A DNA stretch of 64,000 bases from SCN-70-22 sp046327755 (GTDB lineage: Bacteria; Gemmatimonadota; Gemmatimonadetes; Gemmatimonadales; Gemmatimonadaceae): the NCBI GenBank assembly GCA_046327755.1, contig JAXLXW010000006.1, forward strand, positions 62,001 through 126,000, given 5' to 3'. Below the pieces are notes generated by a model. It worked only from the letters and a program-made list of their open reading frames with translations, made no database searches and was not told the DNA's origin. Made by a program: the position numbers and the translations under genes. Each line of letters begins with the position of its first letter. Positions within the stretch are counted from its first letter, which is position 1. This document shows, piece by piece, positions 1 to 7,398 of the stretch.

Positions 1-1
1 G

Positions 2-1321
2 GACCGCAAGGCGGAGAAGGAGGTCGCCTTCAAGGTGACCCCGGCCAGCGTGGTGGAGGGCGAGGACGGGATCCTCGACCTGGGCGGGACCGAGCATGAT
101 CGCCGGCTGGACGCGCAAGCGCGTGAGATGGATGAGGAGGAGTTGCGCCTGGCGTACGTGGCGCTCACGCGCGCCATCCATCGCTGCTACGTGGTGTTTG
201 GGGAGATCGGACAGCCGGGAAACAAGGCGGTGCACGCCTCGGCGAGCAGCGAATCGGCGCTCGGCTGGCTGCTGCGGGATGCCGAGACGGGGACGGCCAA
301 CCGCGTCACGCTGCAGGCGCTGGCGGCGGCGAGCGGCGGGACGATGGCGATGCGCGAGATCGGCGACGCCGTACGGAATCCGCTGGCGCCTGAAGTGCCT
401 GCCGCGGGGGGCGTCCCGCAGCCGCGAACGTTGCAGCTGGCGCCGCGCCAGCTGGCGACGTGGCAGCTCACGTCGTTCACCGGCCTGGTGGCGGACGCCC
501 ACAGCGACGAGGGGCGCGACGTCGCCGACCCGCTCCTGGTGCGTGCCGAACCGGTCGAGCGGCGCGCGACCACCGGATTCCGCGCCTTTCCTGCGGGACG
601 CGTGGGGGGCATCGCGCTGCACGACGTCTTCGAGTCGCTCGACTTTGCCCGCACGAGTGAACCGCGCACCCGCGAGATGGTGCAGCGAACGCTCGGGCGG
701 CACGGGATCCTGGAGGACGTCGACACGGCGGAACCGCGCGTCGACGACGTCATGGGGATGCTCGAGACCGTATGCCGCGCGCCGGTCCCCGGCGGCGGCT
801 TCGCGCTGGCCGAGATTCCGGTGCGCGCCGGGGTGCGCGAGTGGCGCTTCGACCTCTCGGTGGCGTCGGCGTCGGTCCGTCGAGTCGCCGACGCGCTGGC
901 GGTGCACGGCAGTGCGCATGCGCGCGCCTATGTTCCCATCCTGCGCACGCTGCGAGATTCCGCCGTCGGCGGCTACCTGAGCGGCGTGATCGACCTCGCC
1001 TTCGAGCACGAGGGGCGGTGGTGGGTGATGGACTGGAAGTCGAACCATCTTGGCGATGACGATGATGACTACGCCCCTGCGGCGCTCTCCAACGCGATGA
1101 TGCAGGCGCACTATACCTTGCAGTATCATCTCTATTGCCTGGCGCTGCACCGGCACCTGCGGGTGCGGCAGCGCGACTACGACCCGGCGCGGCATTGGGG
1201 GGGCGTGGCCTACGTCTTCTTGCGCGGCGTGGATGGTGTGAGCGACCGCGGGTGGTTCCGCGATGCACCGACGCCGGCGCTGCTCGACGCGCTGGACGGC
1301 GCGCTGGGGAGGCGCCCATGA
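2..1321 (+). CDS. recB: RecB-like exonuclease V beta subunit, C-terminal part
   Basis: This is the last 439 codons of a gene that begins before the window; the frame is open from base 2. Near its start it carries the UvrD-family helicase motif VI (LAYVALTRA, about bases 148-174). Near its end it has the RecB nuclease signature: GVIDLAF at about 983-1003, then a DWKSN segment at 1031-1045, where the aspartates and lysine are the metal-binding catalytic residues. RecB is the 3'-5' helicase and the only nuclease of RecBCD, which processes double-strand breaks and loads RecA in the cytoplasm. The stop codon overlaps the ATG of recD in an ATGA, so the two are co-translated. An AddA-type protein is a less likely alternative, because a RecD follows directly. 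Confidence 0.92.
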   Translation, partial: DRKAEKEVAFKVTPASVVEGEDGILDLGGTEHDRRLDAQAREMDEEELRLAYVALTRAIHRCYVVFGEIGQPGNKAVHASASSESALGWLLRDAETGTANRVTLQALAAASGGTMAMREIGDAVRNPLAPEVPAAGGVPQPRTLQLAPRQLATWQLTSFTGLVADAHSDEGRDVADPLLVRAEPVERRATTGFRAFPAGRVGGIALHDVFESLDFARTSEPRTREMVQRTLGRHGILEDVDTAEPRVDDVMGMLETVCRAPVPGGGFALAEIPVRAGVREWRFDLSVASASVRRVADALAVHGSAHARAYVPILRTLRDSAVGGYLSGVIDLAFEHEGRWWVMDWKSNHLGDDDDDYAPAALSNAMMQAHYTLQYHLYCLALHRHLRVRQRDYDPARHWGGVAYVFLRGVDGVSDRGWFRDAPTPALLDALDGALGRRP

Positions 1322-3141
1322 CGCCGCGCGAGGCGATGGGCGCGTCGTCCGTGCCGTCCGTGCCGTCCGAGGGAGTGGATGGGATCGACGGGTCGGTGGC
1401 CGCCTTCGAGGTGCGCGACCTCCTGGCGGCGCTCCATTCGGAGCGGGCGCTGGAGTCGATCGATGTGCAGCTGGCGGAGATGTGCGTGCGGCGCGGCGAG
1501 GTGGGGGAGGAGGCGCTGGCCGTCGCGCTGGCCGCGGCGCTTGTCTCGCGCGCACGACGGGAGGGGCACAGCGCGCTCACGCTCGAACAGCTCGCGCGCC
1601 AGGCGCGCAGTGCCGTGCAGCTGGTCGTGAGCGCCGTGGAGGATGCCGGTGCCCCGGTCCCCGAGGGGCTCCCCGCGGGCGACGACGCGTGGTGGGGCGA
1701 CGTCCTCGCGCGCTCGCGCGTGGTGAGCGACGGCGTCACGCCGCCCGTGGTCCCGCTCGTCCTGCGCGATGGCGTGCTGCAGTTCCGCCGCTACTTCGAC
1801 GCGGAGCAGCGCATTGCGCAGCACGTGCAGCGCCTGGTGACGCTGGGGGTCGAGCGCGGCGCTGATGCCTTCTCGATCATCACCGGCGGCCCTGGGACCG
1901 GAAAGACGACGCGCGTGGCGAAGATGCTGGTCGACTGGGCGCGCCAGGGGCGCGGGATGCGCGTCGCCCTCGCGGCCCCCACAGGGAAGGCGGCGGCGCG
2001 CCTCACCGACTCCATTCGCCAGCGGCTCGACGCCATCGAGCGCGAGACGGGGACGCGCGCCCCGTTCCCCGGCGAGGCGCGCACGCTGCATCGCTTGTTA
2101 GGCTATCACCCGCAGCACGACACCTTCCGCTTCAACGCCACCGATCCGCTCGACGACGACCTCGTGATCGTCGACGAGGCATCGATGGTGGATGTGCTCC
2201 TCCTCGACGCCCTCCTGCGTGCGCTCAAGCCCGGCGCGCGCCTCATGCTCGTCGGTGACCACAACCAGCTGGCCTCGGTCGATGCGGGAGATGTGCTCGG
2301 CGCCCTCTGTCGTTCTGCGTTCGCCGAGCCGGACGGGAGTGCGCTGCGTCGCTCGGTTGACCTCCTCACGCACTCGTGGCGCTTCGAGCGGCACCCGGCC
2401 ATCGGGACGCTCGCCGCAGCGATCCTTGCCGGCGACGCCGAGCACGTGCTGCAAACGTTGGGCGGCGACGCGCAGGGCGAGGCGCAGTGGCGCGCGCCGG
2501 CGGCGGACACCGATGCGCTGGTGGCGCCGCTCGTGCCCAACCTCGAGCGTTGCCTCGCGGCGACGACGCCGGGTGAGTTGCTCGACGCGCTCGACGCCTT
2601 CCGCATCCTGGCGCCCGAGCGCGAAGGGCGGCTCGGCGTGAGCGGGATCAATGCCGCCGTCGAGCGCTGGCTCCTCACGCGCGGCCACTCCGTGAAGGAT
2701 CACTGGTACCACCGGCGCCCCGTGCTGGTGACCGCCAACGACTACACCACCGGCGTCTTCAACGGGGACATCGGCGTGGTGTGGCGCGACGACGAGCGCG
2801 GGCGCGCGATGGTGCACTTCCGCGCCAACGACGGCACGATCCGGGGCCTCGCCCCCACGCGCCTCCCGGCCTGCGAGACGGCGTGGGCCATGACGGTGCA
2901 CAAGTCGCAAGGGTCGGAGTTCGACGACGTGATGGTCGTCGTGCCGGACTACGAGAGCCGCGTCATGAGTCGCGAGCTGCTGTACACGGCGGCGACGCGA
3001 GCACGGCAGAGCGTCACCCTGGTGGGAAGCCACGCGGCGATTCGCGCCGCCGTCCTGCGGACGACGGGGCGCACCAGCGGGTTGGAGGCGCGCATGGCCG
3101 ACGCCCGGCGCGCGACACCGGTTCATCACACACAGCGATAG
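1318..3141 (+). CDS. recD: RecD exonuclease V alpha subunit (5'-3' helicase)
   Basis: The product is 607 residues, a normal length for RecD. It contains Walker A (GGPGTGKTT, about residues 190-198), Walker B with DEA (LVIVDEAS, about 282-289), the UvrD-like C-terminal motif TVHKSQGSEFD (about 526-536) and a final motif LLYTAATRAR. The N-terminal 150 residues resemble the helical RecB-contacting domain. RecD is the fast 5'-3' motor of the RecBCD complex. The start is the ATG inside the ATGA overlap with recB; an open frame continues upstream but only inside recB. A regulator gene follows 23 bases after the stop, so recB, recD and that regulator look like one transcript. The recC gene is not in the window and would lie upstream. 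Confidence 0.93.
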   Translation: MTPREAMGASSVPSVPSEGVDGIDGSVAAFEVRDLLAALHSERALESIDVQLAEMCVRRGEVGEEALAVALAAALVSRARREGHSALTLEQLARQARSAVQLVVSAVEDAGAPVPEGLPAGDDAWWGDVLARSRVVSDGVTPPVVPLVLRDGVLQFRRYFDAEQRIAQHVQRLVTLGVERGADAFSIITGGPGTGKTTRVAKMLVDWARQGRGMRVALAAPTGKAAARLTDSIRQRLDAIERETGTRAPFPGEARTLHRLLGYHPQHDTFRFNATDPLDDDLVIVDEASMVDVLLLDALLRALKPGARLMLVGDHNQLASVDAGDVLGALCRSAFAEPDGSALRRSVDLLTHSWRFERHPAIGTLAAAILAGDAEHVLQTLGGDAQGEAQWRAPAADTDALVAPLVPNLERCLAATTPGELLDALDAFRILAPEREGRLGVSGINAAVERWLLTRGHSVKDHWYHRRPVLVTANDYTTGVFNGDIGVVWRDDERGRAMVHFRANDGTIRGLAPTRLPACETAWAMTVHKSQGSEFDDVMVVVPDYESRVMSRELLYTAATRARQSVTLVGSHAAIRAAVLRTTGRTSGLEARMADARRATPVHHTQR

Positions 3142-3164
3142 GCGGCGATGCGGGAGGCAGGGCG

Positions 3165-5366
3165 GTGACCAGGGAGACGCTGTCACACGGGGACGACGAA
3201 GACGTGCCGGAGGGGAGCCCAAACCCCAAGCTGCAGCGCTGGGTCGACCTCGTGGCGTCGCTGCTGGCCCGCAATTATCCCGCGACATTCTCGCAGCTGG
3301 CTGCGGACGTGCCGGCGTACGTCAATGAACTCGCGGAGATCGATCGCCTGCCGGCGGGCGCGGAGCGTACGCGGCGCCGCGACTCGCTCAAGCGCGAGTT
3401 CGAGCGGGACAAGGATGAACTCAAGCGATTCGGGATCCCTATCGTTGCCGTGGCGGACGAGGACGGGAACCCCGGAGGGGCGTACCGTCTCGAGCGGCGC
3501 AACTTCTACCTCCCGTATCTCTGCTGTGCCGTCCCGGATGCGCCGCCGGTCGTCCCCTCTCGGGTGGATGCATACGGCTATCACGCGCTCGCCTCGCTGA
3601 CGTTCGAGGCCGACGAGTTGCAGGCCGTCGTGGACGCGGCGGCGCGCGTGCGCACGCTCGGCGATCCCATGCTCGCGTTGGAGGTGGAAGGGGCGATGCG
3701 CAAGCTCGCGATCGACCTCCCCCTCGATGCGATGGAGCCGTCACCCGGCGAGGCGCATATCGTGGCGCCGCGGACCCGCCCCGACGCGGCGACGTTTGAC
3801 GCGTTAGGCGGTGCGTTGCGCCGGCGCAAGCGCGTGTCGTTCGGTTACCACGCGATGAGCACCGACCGAACCGAGCAGCGGACGGTCGAGCCGTACGGAC
3901 TCTTCTTCGTCAACGGGCACTGGTACCTGGCCGGGCGCGACAGCGTGCGCGACGAGCTGCGCAACTTCCGCCTCAACCGGATGTCGGGGGTCACGGTGAG
4001 CGGTGCCAGGCCGCAGAGCGCCGACTACGAGATACCGGCGACGTTCCGCCTGCGCGAGCATGCACGTTCACGTCACGCCTGGGAGCTTGGCGACGGCGAT
4101 GCCCTGGCGGTGGACGTCGCCTTCCGCGGTGAGTCGGGGCCGACGGTGGCCGCGATGAAACTGGGGCACGACGTGCCCGGCGTCAGTGACCAGCGGCGGT
4201 TCAATGTCAGGCGCGCCGATGTCTTTGCGCGCTGGCTCCTGTCGTTCGCGGGCGAACTCGCCCCCACCACCCCTGCGTCCATGGTCGAGGCCTTCCGCGC
4301 CCTCGCGCGCGAGACGCGGACGCTCTATGAACGGCCGGCGCCGGACCCGCTCCCGGCACCAGCGGCACGGCCGCCAGCTGCAGCCGGACGCCGGGCGCGC
4401 GCGGGCGAATCGTGGAGCGCGACCGGGGCGTCGGCGCAGTTCCGGCGCATCCTCCTCCTGGTTCCGCAGATCGCCAACGGCGAGGAGCACGATGTGGCGG
4501 AGGTTGCGCAGCGCCTCGGGACGACGGTCGAGGTGCTGCAGCAGGACCTCTTCTCCCTCGTGACCCGGTATGACGCGCCGGCCGGCTTCCTCGACGGCGT
4601 GTCGGCGTATGTCGAGAACGGACGCGTCTCGGCGCGTTCCGACCATTTCCTGCGCCCCATGCGGCTCACCGTGCCTGAACTGTGCGCGCTGGAGTTGGGA
4701 CTCGCAGTCCTGCGCACGCAGCGCCCGCCTGATGAGCGTGGAGCCCTCGACCGCGCGCGCGAGCGATTGCGCCAGGTGATCGCGAAGCTCCCCTCCGACA
4801 TCATCCCCGACGGCGTCCACGGCGCATCGCTCGGAGAGGCGGCGCACACCGAGCACCTGGCGGCGGTCCGCCGTGCCCTGCGCGACCAGCGCAAGCTCCG
4901 GCTCGTGTACCGCAGGTCGGGGAGCGAGACGCCCGGGGAGCGCGTGATCCACCCGTACATGCTCGTGGCGAGCAGCGGGGCGCTGTACGTGATCGCCCAC
5001 TGCGAGCGATCGAACGACATCCGGGTCTTCCGCCTCGACCGCATCGAGTCGGCCTCGGTCGACGAGGCATCGTTCGAGCGACCGCAGGACATCGATGTCG
5101 AGCGCGTCCTCATGGACGGCCGCGTGCTGCAGCACGATGGCCAGCGCGCGATGCGCATCCGCTACTCGCCGCGCATCGCCCGTTGGATTGCCGAGCGCGA
5201 ACACCGCGAGCTCGACCTCGACGGTTCGCTCGTGTTGGATCATCCCTTGGCCGACGAGTCGTGGGGGGTGCGCCATGTGCTGCAGTACGGCCCCGACGCC
5301 GAGCTGGTCGCGCCGCCCGAGATGCGCGAAGTGCTGCGCGAGACGCTCGCGGCACTTTCGGCGTAG
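3165..5366 (+). CDS. Fused PafBC-like regulator with two WYL domains
   Basis: The 733-residue protein is built as two similar halves. Each half has an N-terminal helix-turn-helix region (about residues 20-100 and 425-480) followed by a WYL domain (about 220-290 and 575-645). Both WYL domains have the YG/YM..NG.WYL-type core and the closing FRL(N/D)R motif. This is the architecture of PafB and PafC joined in one chain. In actinobacteria PafBC activates a LexA-independent DNA damage response that includes recombination genes, and its WYL domains bind single-stranded DNA. Here it lies directly downstream of recBD, which suggests the same job; that is inference. The GTG at 3165 is chosen because GGGAGG lies 8-9 bases upstream and because earlier in-frame starts fall inside recD. 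Confidence 0.85.
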   Translation: MTRETLSHGDDEDVPEGSPNPKLQRWVDLVASLLARNYPATFSQLAADVPAYVNELAEIDRLPAGAERTRRRDSLKREFERDKDELKRFGIPIVAVADEDGNPGGAYRLERRNFYLPYLCCAVPDAPPVVPSRVDAYGYHALASLTFEADELQAVVDAAARVRTLGDPMLALEVEGAMRKLAIDLPLDAMEPSPGEAHIVAPRTRPDAATFDALGGALRRRKRVSFGYHAMSTDRTEQRTVEPYGLFFVNGHWYLAGRDSVRDELRNFRLNRMSGVTVSGARPQSADYEIPATFRLREHARSRHAWELGDGDALAVDVAFRGESGPTVAAMKLGHDVPGVSDQRRFNVRRADVFARWLLSFAGELAPTTPASMVEAFRALARETRTLYERPAPDPLPAPAARPPAAAGRRARAGESWSATGASAQFRRILLLVPQIANGEEHDVAEVAQRLGTTVEVLQQDLFSLVTRYDAPAGFLDGVSAYVENGRVSARSDHFLRPMRLTVPELCALELGLAVLRTQRPPDERGALDRARERLRQVIAKLPSDIIPDGVHGASLGEAAHTEHLAAVRRALRDQRKLRLVYRRSGSETPGERVIHPYMLVASSGALYVIAHCERSNDIRVFRLDRIESASVDEASFERPQDIDVERVLMDGRVLQHDGQRAMRIRYSPRIARWIAEREHRELDLDGSLVLDHPLADESWGVRHVLQYGPDAELVAPPEMREVLRETLAALSA

Positions 5367-5390
5367 GCTGTCAGAGGGCGGTCCTAGCTT

Positions 5391-5414
5391 CTCCACCGAC
5401 GGCGGCGGGTGGAG
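5391..5414 (+). terminator. Hairpin after the WYL regulator
   Basis: CTCCACC (5391-5397) pairs perfectly with GGTGGAG (5408-5414), 25 bases after the regulator's stop codon. There is no clear T-run, so this is only a candidate terminator for the recBD-regulator transcript. Confidence 0.35.
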
Positions 5415-5489
5415 GGGCGGGAAGTGCGGGGCGGGGCCGGTGCGGTTCCCCTCCATCCGTCGTGTCGTCGAGGGCGCGAACGAGAAAAC

Positions 5490-5523
5490 GCCCCCGGTGC
5501 CGCATCGTGCCGACACCGGAGGC
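5490..5523. terminator. Hairpin between convergent genes
   Basis: GCCCCCGGTG (5490-5499) pairs with CACCGGAGGC (5514-5523) with one mismatch and a 14-base loop. It lies between the ends of two convergent genes. On the minus strand the bases after the stem run into CGTTTTCTCG, so it fits best as the terminator of the CsgG-like gene. Confidence 0.5.
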
Positions 5524-5564
5524 GCCTCCCCCGTACGGATCGTCCAGGCGCTCGCTGCGGAAGC

Positions 5565-6551
5565 CTAACGCTTGCTGACCAGCGTCTTCTTCACCCACCC
5601 CTCGGCCGCCGATCCCTGCACCTTGAGGTAGCCGTCCTTCTCCTCGCCGAGGAAGACCAGCTCGTCTCCCTTCTTGAGCGCGGCGGCGGCCTTGGCCCCA
5701 TCCTCCGGCATCGCGAGGAGCTTGATGTTGTCGATCTTCGGCGTGAGGACGTCGCCTTCGTTGTAGGTCGCGCCGGTCTTGACCTGGTCGCCCTCCAGTC
5801 CCGTCGCCTTGAAGCGATCGGCGCGCTTCATCAGGGCGTCATCGGCGGTCACCTGGTCGACGATGTTGTTGAAGTTGTCCAGGTAGCTCGCGGCGATGAC
5901 CTTGCCCTCGGCCGTGTTGGAGTAGGCGCCGACGCCCACCACGGCGCCGGCGAAGCCTAACGCGCCCAGGCTGAAGTTGGTCTTCTTCGCCTTCCCCTCG
6001 GCGGCCGCCACCTGGATGGACGTGCGGGCGTCGGCGATGAGGATCGAGGTCTGCGCTTCCTTGAACTTCACGCCACCGCCCACGATGCCTGCGGCGCGGC
6101 GCCCCAGCAGTCCGCCGGCCACGCCGCCGATCCCGCCCGCGTTGTTGTCGCTGATCTGCACCGCGGGCGTGAGGATGAAGTCAGCGGCCTTCATCTGGCC
6201 GCCCCCCATGTTGGCGTCCTGCTGCATCTCACCCGAGCGGGCGAGGGCGCGCTCCTGCTGCATGTTCTGCATCGCGACTCCGCGCTCCACGATCAGGAAG
6301 CACTTGGAGTTCTGCACCATGATCCGAATCAGCGCCGCGGGCGAGCCGAGCGAGTAGCGCTGCAGCATCATCATGTATTGCTGCTGCGGCTCGACGATGG
6401 CGAGCGTCCCGATCGGCTTGGTGCACTTCTTCAACTCGTCCTTGTTGTCCTGCGCGCGCGCGCTGGTCGTGAGCGTCGTCATCGCGACGAGCGCGCCGGG
6501 CACCGCGCATCGGGCGACGGCGCGCGGCGTGGTGGTGGGGAGGAGGGGCAT
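5565..6551 (-). CDS. Secreted CsgG/HfaB-like protein with C-terminal SH3-like domain
   Basis: The 328-residue product starts with a signal peptide (cleavage near ARAQ|D, about residue 34). Residues 40-190 follow the CsgG pattern: KPIGTLAIVE at the start, FLIVERG, then MQNMQQERAL, a KAADFILTPAV strand, a Gly-rich loop and AQTSILIADARTS. CsgG proteins are periplasmic or outer-membrane components that form the curli secretion channel or related complexes. The last 70 residues (KIDNIKLLAMP...GWVKKTLVSKR) look like a bacterial SH3 domain, a wall- or ligand-binding module. Usual CsgG proteins are lipoproteins; this one has no lipobox cysteine. No curli genes are nearby, so the true role is open. 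The stop codon lies inside a CGTTAGGC octamer. Confidence 0.65.
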   Translation of the reverse strand: MPLLPTTTPRAVARCAVPGALVAMTTLTTSARAQDNKDELKKCTKPIGTLAIVEPQQQYMMMLQRYSLGSPAALIRIMVQNSKCFLIVERGVAMQNMQQERALARSGEMQQDANMGGGQMKAADFILTPAVQISDNNAGGIGGVAGGLLGRRAAGIVGGGVKFKEAQTSILIADARTSIQVAAAEGKAKKTNFSLGALGFAGAVVGVGAYSNTAEGKVIAASYLDNFNNIVDQVTADDALMKRADRFKATGLEGDQVKTGATYNEGDVLTPKIDNIKLLAMPEDGAKAAAALKKGDELVFLGEEKDGYLKVQGSAAEGWVKKTLVSKR

Positions 6552-6769
6552 GGGACGCGGGGGAGAGGGGGAGGGGAGGGGGAGGAGTGCGCCCGTATTC
6601 CGGCGCGTCTCGCAATGCGCGAAACGGTGGCGCCAACGATCACGCCGCCCACACGGCCTCTGGCGTTCCCCGGATCTGCGGGCGAGGTTGGGGCGTCATG
6701 GATGGGGAGCACTCCTCCCATTCGCCGTCGTCGCGTTGCTGCAACGCCTCGAGCCCTCGCCCACCCCTC

Positions 6770-7372
6770 ATGAGCGATCGAGAGCGTCCACTCGGTTCGT
6801 CCCAGTCGCCGGACCCTGCGCCGGCGCCCGCACGCCTGCCGCCTGACGAGGATCGTCGCGCACTCGATGCCGTCTTCAGCGAGGCATACGAGGAGCTGCG
6901 CCGGCTCGCCGCGCGGGTGCGCGAGGGGGATCCCAGCGCGACACTGAGTCCCACTGCGCTCGTGAACGAGGCGTGGCTGAAGCTCGCCGACTCGCCCCAC
7001 GTGGCTCGCACCTCGCGCCTGCACTTCAAGCGCATCGCCGCGCGTGCCATGCGGCAGGTGCTGATCGAGGCGGCGCGCCGCCGGCAGGCCGAGAAGCGCG
7101 GCGGAGGGAGCGCCTTCGTCACGTTCGAGGACTCGATGGATGCCGCCGGCGAGATGCCGACCGCCGCTGACGAACTCCTCGCGCTCGACGAGGCACTCGA
7201 CCGGCTCTCGATGCTCAGCCCCCGCCAGTCGACGCTGGTGGAGGCACGCTTCTTCGGCGGTCTCGAGCTGAAGGAAGCAGCCGCCCTGCTCGAGATCTCC
7301 GAGGCGACCGCCGTGCGCGACTGGCGCACCGCGCGCGCCTGGCTGGCCACCGAACTCCGCTCGGGGCGTTAG
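6770..7372 (+). CDS. ECF-type sigma-70 family sigma factor
   Basis: The 200-residue protein has sigma region 2 (SEAYEELRRLA through HFKRIAARAMRQVLIEAARRR, about residues 35-100) and region 4 (LSPRQSTLVEARFFGGLELKEAAALLEIS with the following helix, about 145-190). It resembles the 'Sig-70_X6' ECF group typically found beside protein kinases. It would direct RNA polymerase to a small set of promoters. The ATG at 6770 is preferred over upstream in-frame starts because the upstream codons lack the family's conserved sequence. A TPR kinase starts 26 bases downstream, so the two are probably an operon. No anti-sigma factor is present; regulation through the partner kinase is inferred. The stop is a TAG inside CGTTAGGC. 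Confidence 0.9.
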   Translation: MSDRERPLGSSQSPDPAPAPARLPPDEDRRALDAVFSEAYEELRRLAARVREGDPSATLSPTALVNEAWLKLADSPHVARTSRLHFKRIAARAMRQVLIEAARRRQAEKRGGGSAFVTFEDSMDAAGEMPTAADELLALDEALDRLSMLSPRQSTLVEARFFGGLELKEAAALLEISEATAVRDWRTARAWLATELRSGR

Positions 7373-7398
7373 GCGCCGGTTGCGGCGCGGGAGGGACA

